DNA from: Cymodocea nodosa
Taxonomy: Eukaryota; Streptophyta; Magnoliopsida; Alismatales; Cymodoceaceae
Direction of reading: 5' to 3'
Length of the DNA stretch: 64,000 nucleotides
Assembly (NCBI GenBank): GCA_036874045.1
Contig: JAZBRI010000008.1
Location: 12,663,001-12,727,000, forward strand
The notes under the pieces are model-generated. The model made no database searches. It was not told the DNA's origin and saw only the letters and a list, made by a program, of their open reading frames with translations. Both the position numbers and the translations under genes were made by a program. Below, one piece after another: positions 48,901 through 59,625 of the stretch (its first letter is position 1; every line of letters begins with the position of its first letter).

Positions 48901-48931
48901 AAATGAATCAACTTTTAATCATATTAGATGA
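45926..48931 (+). pseudogene. pol: C pol, in-frame stops only
   Basis: Protease KWIADSGCSKHTTG (about 45923), pre-integrase HRRLGYISMKNIRKL, integrase LFGPSHVSS to NGVVERKNRTLQEM (Glu kept), and RT with YVDD near 48017 and LYGLKHTPRAWYE. RNase H has DNSSAISLSKNTVLHSRAKH and ADIFTKPL and ends at 48931. Stops near 46310, 46883, 47315, 47486, 47636 and 47650 share one phase with no indel. The RT-RNase H part from 47711 is fully open. It is the least damaged pol in the window. Confidence 0.93.
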
Positions 48932-49360
48932 AATCTAGGAATATGTTCTTTACATGATCTTTAAATATTTTTTCATCAAGCTCACCATATGGGAGCTTGT
49001 TTTTCTACTTACCTTCTCGTGCAGGATATAGTCTATATCAGTTTTATAGAAAATCAATTTTGTAGTCCTCACCTTTTTATATAATGACAAAAAGGGGGAG
49101 AAGAATTTGGAAATTTGGTCACTTACAGTATTTCCAGCAAGCACTGAAAGAGAATCATTAAAAGAGAAGTAAAACTCAACACACAGATAGGGAGAGAAGT
49201 TAGCTCAAAGTTAGGGGGAGGAATCCCTTCTCGTCAGTATAGTATTGATAAATTCTTGTTTTATTTTTCTCTATGTGACTGATTGTATAGTAATACACTA
49301 GGAAGTGAAATACATGTAATTTAATGTAAAGGTTTTTATCATTATCAAAAAGGGGGAGAT
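48932..49360 (+). other. C 3' untranslated region with polypurine tracts
   Basis: No ORF. Purine tracts: ACAAAAAGGGGGAGAAG near 49087, TTAGGGGGAGGAA near 49213 and CAAAAAGGGGGAGA at 49346-49360, the last next to the LTR. Confidence 0.8.
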
Positions 49361-50964
49361 TGTTAGGACCCTAGTATTTTGATAATGCAAAACCTATGTG
49401 AGGAATCATATTGTATTTCACAGTTAAGTCAGTGCAGCTTTAGATCAGAAGGCAGATAGAACAAATTCCATGCAGATGAACAGATGGAGAAGTTTCCAGA
49501 TAATACTGCTTTAAAGTTACAGTAAAATCGGATAGGTACAGGTTCAAGTATCCGAAGAATAAAATAGCAGCAAAACTATCGGACAGTTAGAAGAATAACT
49601 ATCCGAAATTGTAAAGCCTTCAGAGAGTTATTAGATTAGACAATTAAGAGGATTGAATGATCGGATAGTTAAGAAGTCAACTATCCGGAAGCTTAAAGGA
49701 TTTTTCAGAGAGTTACAGGTATAACTATCCGAAAGTTAAGTCATTCAATAAACCACATGTAGAAATACAGAACGGAAGCTTAAAGGGGAAATCGGAGAGT
49801 TAGATAACTATCCGAAATTTTCAAAGAGAGTTTCGGTAAGTTATAGTTTAACTATCTGAAACTTAAGTCATTAAATTTCCCACGTGCAGAATTCCTGACA
49901 GATGCTCAAATAGGTTTTCGGAGAGTTAGAAAGATAACTATCCGAAATTTCAATAGAGTTTCGGTGAGTTACAGTTTAACTATCCGAAACTTAAGTCATT
50001 GAATTTCCCACGTGCAGAATTCGAAAAGAAGGGCAAATAAGGTTTCAGAGAGATAGAAAAATAACTATCCGAAATCCTGAAGCATTTCAGTGAGTTACAG
50101 AGATAACCTTCTGAAACTTAAGTCAGCTCTTTATGCACGTGCTAAATTAATGCAATCGGCAAGTATATAACTGTTCAGTAAGTTACAGTTATAAGTATCC
50201 GATTGAATGACAGCTTACATTTAAATATTTTGGAATCCTACCTGGTAGAAAAGGATAAGTGATCTTTCGGTAAGTTACAGAAATTCTTCGGAGAGTTACA
50301 TAGCTAACTATCCGAAAGAACAGGAAAATCGGTAAGATATCTTGAAACGATTTTCTGAATGGTCACTTGCCGTATTGGGACTTGAGGCTAATCAAGTACA
50401 GTAGAATACATCCGTTGGAGAAAAATATGATTGTTGTACATATCAGGTATATATACAAAATACAGACAACGAAGATAAGGAGAGATATACTCCAAATTCC
50501 ATTTACACTCAAGTCTACAAACAGTGAAGCATATTCCAAAGATCTACTGCAGAAAAAGCTTTGTGCACAAAACTCTGATTGAAGGACTAAAGTTGTTGGT
50601 TCGTAGTTTCAACCTGAAAGATACATACAGTGTTGGTTTGAGTTTTGACCTGAAAACTCTAGAGGTTGGTTTACTGAAGTTTTTACCTGAAAACTTCTGT
50701 GTAGTTGATTCTTCCTTTGACCTGAAAGCAAGTGTGTAAGTGTTGAAACACTTAGTGAAGCCCAAGTGAATCTTGGGGGTGGACTAGCCAATTTGGTGAA
50801 CCACCTAAAAATTTGCTGTGTGTTTCTTATCTTTGTTGATTTGCATTCTCTTAGTTTCAGTTCATTATATTTCTGTTGAATCATTCGATTCAACATTAAA
50901 AGAATTTTAAAATTACACACGATCACCATTCATCCCCCCTCTAGTGAGCCTATCAATCCTAACA
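49361..50964 (+). repeat. 3' LTR of C
   Basis: TGTTAGGACC...CCTAACA, 1604 bases, the partner of the LTR at 42716. GAAAC target copy and B RT follow directly. Confidence 0.93.
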
Positions 50965-51580
50965 GAAACAAGGTGGGTATTTAGAAACAAAGTAGATCAA
51001 GATGGAAATATAGTTAAAAATAAAGCTAGATTAGTTGCTCAAGGTTACAAGCAAGAGGAAGGAATTGACTATGATGAAACATTTGCTCCTGTTGCTAGAC
51101 TAGAATCAATACGAATTTTGTTAGCACATGCTTGTTATATGGATTTCAAATTATATCAAATGGATGTTAAGGCTGCTTTTTTAAATAAATATATAAAAGA
51201 AGAAGTGTATGTAAAACAACCTCCAGGTTTTGAAGATTCAAAACATCCTGAGTATGTTTATAAGCTTAAGAAGGCAATATATGGCCTTAAACAATTTCCT
51301 AGGTCTTGGTATGAGAGATCATCTAAATTTCTTATGGAAAAAGGGTATTCTATGGGAAAGGCAGATCACACTCTTTTTATCAAGAAGATTGAAAAAGATA
51401 TATTAGTAGTTCAAATCTATGTAGATGACATCATATTTGGAGCAACAAATGATAAATTAGTTGAGTCTTTTTCGAAAGACATGACTAATCAATTTGAAAT
51501 GAGTATGATGGGTGAACTATCATTTTTTCTAGGCTTACAAATTAAGCAATTAGATCAGGGTAGTTTTATTTCACAAGAAA
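50965..51580 (+). pseudogene. pol: B pol part 3: RT
   Basis: Open frame with [44 protein letters not shown] and [10 protein letters not shown] near 51420, then [10 protein letters not shown]. It ends in SQE at 51580, where element D is inserted. The last 5 bases, AGAAA (51576-51580), are the target-site copy. Confidence 0.9.
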
Positions 51581-51914
51581 TGTTGTGCGGAAAGATCAAA
51601 CAAACATGGAGCATCTAGGGGTGGCATGGAGAAGAGATCTACGTGGAAGAGAGGATTGCGAGTGGAGAATTCGAAGAACAACAAATTTACATGGTTCCCC
51701 AACACGGGTGATCAATCTATCGTGATTCCTTGCTATATTGTTGCCAGTACAAAGAAGGGGGAGAACAAAATCAAGGGATGGTTTGGCATGGCATCCCTTG
51801 GACATGGATGACCCCTTACACCCAAAAGACAAGTTTGCCCTTGTACAAATTATCAAAGAAATACAACCATATACAAAGACACATACATATACTTGATGGA
51901 AGACACGCATCACA
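51581..51914 (-). repeat. 3' LTR of D
   Basis: Plus-strand ends TGTTGTG...ATCACA, 334 bases. Compared with the other LTR it lacks the segment with the TATA-like box (near 51815) and another short stretch near 51703. A purine-rich tract (minus strand AAGGTGGAGATT) adjoins it at about 51915-51926. Confidence 0.88.
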
Positions 51915-51982
51915 AATCTCCACCTTGTCTTTCATCAATCTTCACCACGAATAGGTGATGGATCACCAAGACCCAACTTGAG

Positions 51983-54900
51983 TCAGCAGCAGCAATAGAC
52001 ATTCAGTAAGTCCAAGTAATGCTTGAAGTTGCTTTCAACAACGCCCTTTGTAAACATATCAGCCGGGTTGTCCTTTGTGTTGACCTTCATAATCTTTATC
52101 TTGTCTTCATTCCTGAGGCAGTGATACTTAACATCAATATGTTTAGTTCTATCATGAAAGACATTATCTTTGGAGAGACAAATAGCACTAAGACTATCAC
52201 AGAAGATATCAGCTTTATCAATGCGCCAACCAAAGTCTCCAAGTAAGCCTTTAAACCAAATCCCTTCCTTTGCAGCTTCTATCATAGCCACATATTCAGC
52301 CTCAGCTGTGGATAGAGATACTGTAGGCTGAAGAGTTGATTTCCAACTCACAATAGAACTTGCAAATGTAAAGACATAACCAAATAATGATCTCTTTCTG
52401 TCAACATCACCAGCATAGTCTGAGTTTGTATAACTAGCCATAGTACAACCCTGATCTGCTGCATACATCAAGCCAACACCTGGAGTTCCTTTCAAATATC
52501 TGAATATCCTTTTAACTGCTTTCCAATGTTCCCTGCCTAGATTGGACATGAACCTACTAACAACACTCAAAGGATATGCTAGATCAGGCCTAGTGCATAC
52601 CATAGCATACATAAGACTTCCAACTGCCTGTGCATAAGGAACTTGCTGCATATCAAGCTTTTTAGAATCAGTTTGTGGACACATCGCAGATGACAATTTG
52701 ACATTTCTGTCATAAGGCGTGCTGATGGCTTTGCATGAAGCCATACCAAATCTGCTAAGGATCTTCTCAATATACTTCTGTTGATTCAAAAATAGCTTAC
52801 CAGAATTTCTTTCACGCCTAATCTCCATTCCAAGAATTTTGCCAATTGGACCAAGATCCTTCATATCAAATTCTGATTTTAATGTGTCCTTCAGCTCCTG
52901 TATCACTTCGATATTCTTCACAGCTATAAGAATATCATCAACATACAATAACAAATAAACATGTGTACTCTTATCAAGAGTTTTAACATATACACATGAA
53001 TCATAGTTGCTGCATCTAAAACCAACTTTAACTATAAAGGCATCAAACCTTTTGTACCATTAGCGTGGTGACTATTTAAGTCCATACAATGATTTATTTA
53101 ATTTGCACACCCAATCAGATTTACCTTTCACCACAAACCTTGTTGGTTGTTCCATCCAAATATTTTCTTCCAACTCACCATGCAAGAAGGCCGTCTTTAC
53201 ATCTAGTTGTTCTAATTCTAAATTCTGTGCTGCACCAATGGATAACAAAATTCTAATAGATGTATGACATACAACAGGAGCAAATACCTCATTGAAGTCA
53301 ACTCCTTCTCGTTGTGAATAACCTTTGGCAACTAATCTTGCCTTGTGCTGCACACCTACGTTGCCTTGAGTCCCAATCTTCTTCTTATAGACCCATTTGC
53401 AACCAACAATATTTGTGTTCTTTGGACATTTCACCAGTTCCCAAGTCTTGTTCTTATGGAGAGATTGGAGTTCCTCCTCCATAGCAGACATCTAAAGACC
53501 AACTTCTAAATCTTTCATTGTAGCTTCATATGTAGGTGGATCAACAAAATCCTCCACCTCAATTGCTACTTGTAAGGCAAAAGCAACCAAACTGTCGTAG
53601 TCATATCTAATCAGAGGTCTAACATCTCTTCTAGGACGATCTTTGCCAATAGTTCTTGGTGGTGGTTGCTCCACCTCTTCCTCCTCAACTTCATTTTCCT
53701 GAGTTTTAGATGAGATTTCTCTAATTTCAACTTGATTAGTGATATGCGGCTGTTGTGCGTCATCTATCTCCATCTGTTCAGGAAGGGTGTGCTCAATTTC
53801 TGGTGTTTCACCTGCTTGTTTATTTGTTGCCTGCAAAAGAGAATTCTCATCAAAAGTAACATCACGGCTATATATTACTTTGTGAGATTCAATATCATAT
53901 ATCCTATATCCCTTTACACCAACATCATAGCCCACAAATATGCCTTTCTTGGCACGTGGTTCCAGCTTGCCATTGTTCACATGATAGTAAGTTGGACACC
54001 CGAAAGTTCTGAGCTTTAAATAACTAGCAGATCTTTTCAACCATACCTCAAGAGGTATCTTCCCATCTAAGGCACTAGAAGAGGACCTATTCACTAGATA
54101 GGAAGCTGTGTTAACAACCTCTGCCCAAAACTTCTTGCTCAAACCTACACGAGACAGCATACAACGTGCCTTTTCTAGGAGTGTTCTGTTCAATCTTTCA
54201 GCCACTCCATTTTGCTGAGGGGTATACCTAACAGTGTTATGCTGTGTAATGCCTTCATCTTTACAAAAGTTATCAAATTCTTGAGAACAAAACTCAAGAC
54301 CATTATCAGTTCTAAGATATTTTACCTTTCTATCTGTTTGGTTTTCTACTTACTTCTTCCAATACTTGAAGTAAGAAAAAGCTTCACTTTTGTGTGTCAA
54401 AAAGAAAACCCAGTTCATCCTTGAATTACAGTCAATGATAGAAAGAAAATATTTGGAACCTGCAATAGAAGGTTGACGTGAAGGCCCCCAACAATCAGTA
54501 TGAATATAATCAAGAACTCCCTTGGAGCTATGCTGACTGCGTGCAAATGACACTCTTTTCTGTTTGCCAAAGACACAATACTTGCACATGTCAATACAAG
54601 CAACCTTGTGCCCATCAAATTTGCCCAAACTACTCAGTTTCCGCATTCCTTTCTGCCCCAAATGACCCATCCTTGAGTGCCACATGATAGAAAAATCTTG
54701 CTGACCATATATAGTTGATGTAGTTGCGCCAACAATTGGAGTGCCCTGCAAAATGTATAAGGGACCAGATTTGGTTCCCTTCATAACAACTAATGAGCTT
54801 TTCAATATGCTGATCTTCCCCTCACCACCTGTATATCTATAACCCTTAGCATCAAGGGCTATTAGTGAGATCAGACTTTTTCCAAGCTTTGGGACATGCT

Positions 54901-55918
54901 AAACGTCCTCCAGAATTCTAATTGTGTCATCATGCAGTTTAAATTTTGTAGTGCCCACACCAACTCTAGAACACACATCATCATTGGCCAAAGTCACTTG
55001 ACCACCCTCCACTTGCTCGTAGGTGTCAAAATACTCCCTAGTAGGAGTCATATGATGTGAAGCTCCTAAGTCCATAATCAACTGATCATCAAAATAGGCA
55101 TTGCAACAAACTGTAAGAGAAAAGTCATCACCTGACGTAGAACTGGTTTCTACCACAGCAGCCTTTCCTTTGTTCATAAGCTTGGGACAATGTGATTTCT
55201 AGTGTCCTTTCTCCTTATAGTAATGGCAAGTATCCCTAGAGTACTTGCCCTTCGACTTGCTTCTGCTTCTATTCTTCCCTCCACCTTATCTCTGGCTTCT
55301 TCCCCTGTTCTCTTGTTGTTGAGCTGAGAGGCCAACACCACTTGCCTCGTTTCTACCATGCACCATGTGCCTAAGCTCCCTATAATGAAGGTTGGACCTC
55401 ACTTCTTCTAGTGTAATTGAATCTCTTCCAACTACACAAGACTAAACAAAGTTTTCATAACTCAATGGGAGTGAACAAAGCAAGATAAGAGCTGCATCTT
55501 CATCTTCTATGATTACTCCAATATTCTTGAGTTCCATCAGAATAGCATTTAGCTGATCTAAATGCTGCTTAAGAGGTACACCTTCTATCATCTTTAAAGA
55601 GAACAGTCTCTGCTTTAACAATAATTTGTTTGTTAAAGACTTAGTCATATACAATGACTCAAGTTTCTACCAAAGACCTAACGAGGTAGATTCATCAGCA
55701 ACTTCTATTATAACTTCATCAGACAAACACAACAAGATGGTGGAGTGAGCTTTCTCCTCCTGCAATTCAAACTCTAGTGAATTTCTGTTCAAAGTAGTTT
55801 CCTTATTTAAAGGAGCCCAAATACCTTGTTGCTTTAGAAGTGCTTTCATCTTAATTTACCATAAGCTGAAGCTATTCTTACCGTCAAACTTTTCTATCTT
55901 CAACCCCAAAGTATTCAT
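51983..55918 (-). pseudogene. gag-pol: D gag-pol polyprotein, in-frame stops
   Basis: Start at 55918 (MNTLGLKIEKFDGKNSFSLW then a stop). Gag core at about 55440-55850 (KSLTNKLLLKQRLFSLKM, PLSYENFV). Knuckle-like CHYYKEKGH near 55215, with its second Cys lost. Protease IMDLGASHHMTP near 55080 has DLG in place of the usual DSG. Integrase has HSRMGHLGQK with CIDMCKYCVFGKQKR, then IHTDCWGP and the AERLNRTL block. RT has WVYKKKIG, QLDVKTAFLHGEL and YVDD near 52945; RNase H has CDSLSAICLSKDNVFHDRTK and ADMFTKG. All in one phase, so stops, not indels, inactivate it. Confidence 0.9.
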
Positions 55919-56483
55919 GTTTTCAAAACAACAAACAACCAACAATACACAGGACATACAATGTGATTTCAACAAACACAATTCTACGGCAAGGTACATA
56001 ATAGCAAGCAATATCTCAACAACAATATGCTACTGAAACTACTGATTTCAATGAAATGCAATTAGCCACAAGCCAAGCACACTACTTATCACAAAACAGT
56101 AGCAAATACTCGTACAATCCAAGCACAAAACCACAATCACAAAATGCCCAAAATTCGACAATCAAAGAGTCACTCGTCTAGAAAACTACTCTGCCCTAGC
56201 CAGACGCCTCCTGCTGTATCTCTCTGAATACGAAACTTCTGACCACGAAATTTTAAAGGAAGGATGTTCAGGAAACTTTCTACACATCCTCAAAATTGGA
56301 GACACAACAGAACACAAGCGAGGAAGGTGCACGACTTGGCGTCGGAGTGTGCAGACTAGCACTGACGACGATGGCAGTTGCGGCAATGGGGGATATCCTT
56401 GCGAAAATGGCTTGAACCTTGATCAATCTCTTCAAAATTTCAGATGCAAACCCAGAGATGTCCAACCTAGCTCTGATACTAGT
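55919..56483 (-). other. D leader and primer-binding site
   Basis: On the minus strand ACTAGTATCAGAGCTAGG starts at 56483, next to the 5' LTR, so it is the tRNA-Met type site. The remaining leader to 55919 has only chance frames. Confidence 0.8.
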
Positions 56484-56856
56484 TGTTGTGTAGAAATATC
56501 AAACAAACATGGAGCATCTAGGGGTGGTGTGGAGAAGAGATCTACATGGAAGAGAGGATTGCAAGTGGAGAACTCGAAGAACAACAAATTTACGTGGTTC
56601 CCCAACATGGGTACGTCCACGGGTGATCAATCTATCATGATTCCTTGCTGTATGATTGCTGGTACAAAGAAGGGGGAGAACGAAATCATGGGATGGTTTG
56701 GCATGGCATCCCTTGGATATGGATGACCCCTTACATATATAGGGGCAACAGTTGGTGATACCCAAAAGACAAGTTTTCCCCTGTACAAATTATCAAAGAA
56801 ATACAATCATATACAAAGACACATACATATACTTGATGGAAGACACACGCATCACA
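56484..56856 (-). repeat. 5' LTR of D with TATA-like box
   Basis: 373 bases, plus-strand ends TGTTGTG...ATCACA. The minus strand carries CCTATATATG (56734-56743), absent from the other LTR. Confidence 0.88.
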
Positions 56857-56861
56857 AGAAA

Positions 56862-57649
56862 AATATACTCAAGATTTATTAAAGAGGTTTGGTTTAGACA
56901 ACACTAAAACAAAGAATACACCAATGAGTACTATCACCAAGTTGGATAAAGATGACTCTGGAAAAACTATAGATGTAAAACAATATAGAAGTATGATTAG
57001 TTCATTACTTTATTTAACAGCTAGCCAACCAAATATTATGTTTAGTGTGTGTACTTGTGCTAGATATCAATCTAATCCTAAGGAATCACACCTACTTGCT
57101 ATTAAACGAATTTTTAAATATCTATTAGGAACCATCAATTTCAGACTGTTTTACTTTAAAAACAGTTCTTTAAATTTAGTAGGTTATAGTGATGCTGATT
57201 TTGCAGGATGTAAGTTTGAAAGAAAAGGCACTAGTGGCACTTGTCAATTATTTGGAAATTCTTTAGTGTCATGGTTTAGCAGAAAGCAAAATTGTGTAGC
57301 AATATCTACAACTGAAGTTGAATATATAGTTACTGCACTTTGCTGTGCTCAAATCCTATAGATCAGACAAACTTTAAAAGATTTTAATTTAGACTATGAA
57401 CCAACTAAGATTTTCTGTGATAGTAGTTCTACAATAAGTTTGTCTAAAAATCCTGTCTTACATTCATGAGCTAAACATATAGAAGTTCGACATCATTTTC
57501 TAAGGGATAATGTTATAAAAGGAAAAATATTATTAAATTTTGTTCCTACCACAGAACAATTAGCAGATCTATTTACAAAACCCTTAGATGAAAATACATT
57601 TTCAAAATTACGATTAGAACTTGGTATCTGTAGGCTATCTGATGCTTAA
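56862..57649 (+). pseudogene. pol: B pol part 4: end of RT and RNase H
   Basis: Resumes directly after the target copy with the codons for KYTQDLLKRFGL, then MSTITKLDKDDSGKTIDVKQ, YLTASQPNIMFSV, SDADFAGCKFERK, CDSSSTISLSKNPVLHS and ADLFTKPLDENTF. It ends SDA and stop at 57649. Stops near 57358 and 57468 break it. Confidence 0.9.
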
Positions 57650-59625
57650 ATTGTGCTGTTCATTACATTTTGGTTTGTTAAAAAGGTAGTTTTAGAATTT
57701 AATTTCTTTATTATTAAAAAAAATAAAATATCTATTTTCGAATTACCATTTTCTAGTAGTTAAGAATTTATGAAATTCTGATTTTTATTGAAGTCAATTT
57801 ATTTAAGAAAAAATTCAAAAAAGGTTACTTAAGGAAAGTTAATTTGATTCAACGTGAGTGCCAACTATATTTTTGTTACTTATGTATATGCTATTATAGA
57901 GATTTTAATAGGAAAATACATAGAAAGTATGCACTTTTTATTAAAGGAAAGTTATTAACATTCTGTTAGAAAAACTAAGTCTTGCGGTTGCCTCTAATTT
58001 AATTTACTATCTTGTTTTATTTCTTTTTTTGTCTACAATTACTTGAGTAATTAAGTCCGTTGGGGGATCTTAAACCCTAGTCACTTAAACCAACTGGTTT
58101 GGGATGTGCTAACTGAAAACTCATTTTGCAAGTAGTTCAGATTATGTTAAATTAAAAAAAAAAAATTTTACCCATTCTCACTTGTCATTGAATAACTAGT
58201 TATCTTTCCCCTAAGCAAGGGATTGTGATCACATAAAAAGATGATATTGTGGGAGGTAATACATAATATATATGTATATATATATATATATATGAATTAA
58301 AAAAAAGAAGGAGGCAATGCACTCAAGCTTAATTTATTTTCAAGGTGTTATAACAATCTTGCCATAATTTGTGCATATAATCTTTGTTATTTTTTCCTTG
58401 TTATTATCTACTTTTTACACATAATGTATGATATTTATTTTCTTAAGTTCGTGTACTCATTATTGAATTCTTTCAAAGTTCCTGAAAGTATATCTCTATG
58501 AATTATTTTTTGTAAACTGAATAAGATAAAATCCAAAAAGTCTAAATTGTTAAGTCTACTACTTATTTCTATATTTAATTCATATTTAAAAAAAAATAGA
58601 GACTCAAATCTATTTAAATATTATTAACCAACTTAAGTAAGCTATTTAACCTTTTAAAGCCAAATTTATTTAGGGCTTGGCAACCCAATTTAAGTACGCC
58701 ATAGATTCTTTAGACTACATTTATGTAGGGGGAGCAATTTCTCATATAATAATTCAACTATTATGAACTATTATATGTTTTCATAAAAGAATCTACATAA
58801 TTTCAGGAAATTAACATTAATTTAGTACATTTCTGAACTATCGGTGAAATACAATTTTTTTTTAATTCTTAAGTATCTAAATTTTCTGTGATTTTGGAAG
58901 ACTATATTGTATATATCAGACAGTTATGTTTTAAACGATCAATAGAATATTTTATTATTTCTTGAAGTACACGTGTCGAAGCCTAGATGCATATCTTAAG
59001 TGAATGTTCGGTAAGTTATCTAGTAACTCTTCGAAATGCATCTGAGCATCAGATAGTTAGGTTTATAAGTATCCGAAAATATCTGAACACCTTAAGTTAG
59101 AATTATGCACGTGTTGAATTTCATTGCTTTATTATGTCTTAGTTGAAACTCAAACAGTTATATTTAACTCTTCGACTTTCACACCTATCAATACGAGAAA
59201 CTCAAACAGTTAATTTAATATTCCTATATTTTTCTGAAAGACATAATCTCTGAGAATAACTATTCTTGTTCGTTGTATAGTTATGTGCTTTACTTCTCAC
59301 AAAACTCGAATAGTTATCATAAGTCTTCGAGTTTTCTCACTTTTCACTTAGCCCGAAGTTATTTTCTTTACACGAACAGTTATGCTAAGTATTCTACTTT
59401 TGTCGGTTGTAAAGTTCGTACAATTATTGTAAGCACTCGAGTTATTTATCAGTAACGGATCTTATATTTATGATTTCAATGATTAAATCCATTTATCCGT
59501 TTATAAACTCGAAGAGTTATAAATGTTTTACTGACAACCTTTCGTGTTTCTACCTTGGTAAAACCCTAGTTTCACAATCTTTACTTCCACTAAGTTCTAC
59601 AGTGCACAGCAAAGATTAATCAACA
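57650..59625 (+). other. B non-coding region between pol and third ORF
   Basis: About 2 kb without coding signal. It contains a TA/AT run at about 58263-58294 and TGTAGGGGGAGCAATT at about 58726, the same box as in A1 and A3. From about 58970 to 59520 lie LTR-like motifs (CACGTGTCGAAG, CGGTAAGTTA...TAACTCTTCG, CACGTGTTGAA). AAACCCTA at 59561-59568 lies 58 bases before the ORF. Confidence 0.7.

Larger units (their letters stand above)
42716..50964 (+). mobile_element. Sirevirus-type copia element C, full length
   Basis: 8249 bases with two LTRs of 1605 and 1604 bases. Target-site duplication GGAAC (42711-42715) / GAAAC (50965-50969), one mismatch. Order: LTR, primer site, gag, pol, about 430 bases with purine tracts, LTR. 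It has no third ORF, unlike A and B. The pol frame is continuous in phase from about 45926 to 48931, broken only by stops. Confidence 0.92.
51581..56856 (-). mobile_element. Copia element D (Tnt1/Tork-like), full length, minus strand
   Basis: 5276 bases, LTRs at 51581-51914 and 56484-56856, target-site duplication AGAAA on both sides (51576-51580, 56857-56861). A single polyprotein frame in one phase on the minus strand, about 4 kb, contrasts with the separate third ORF of the Sireviruses. Small LTRs and the overall layout are like Tnt1-94. Confidence 0.92.
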
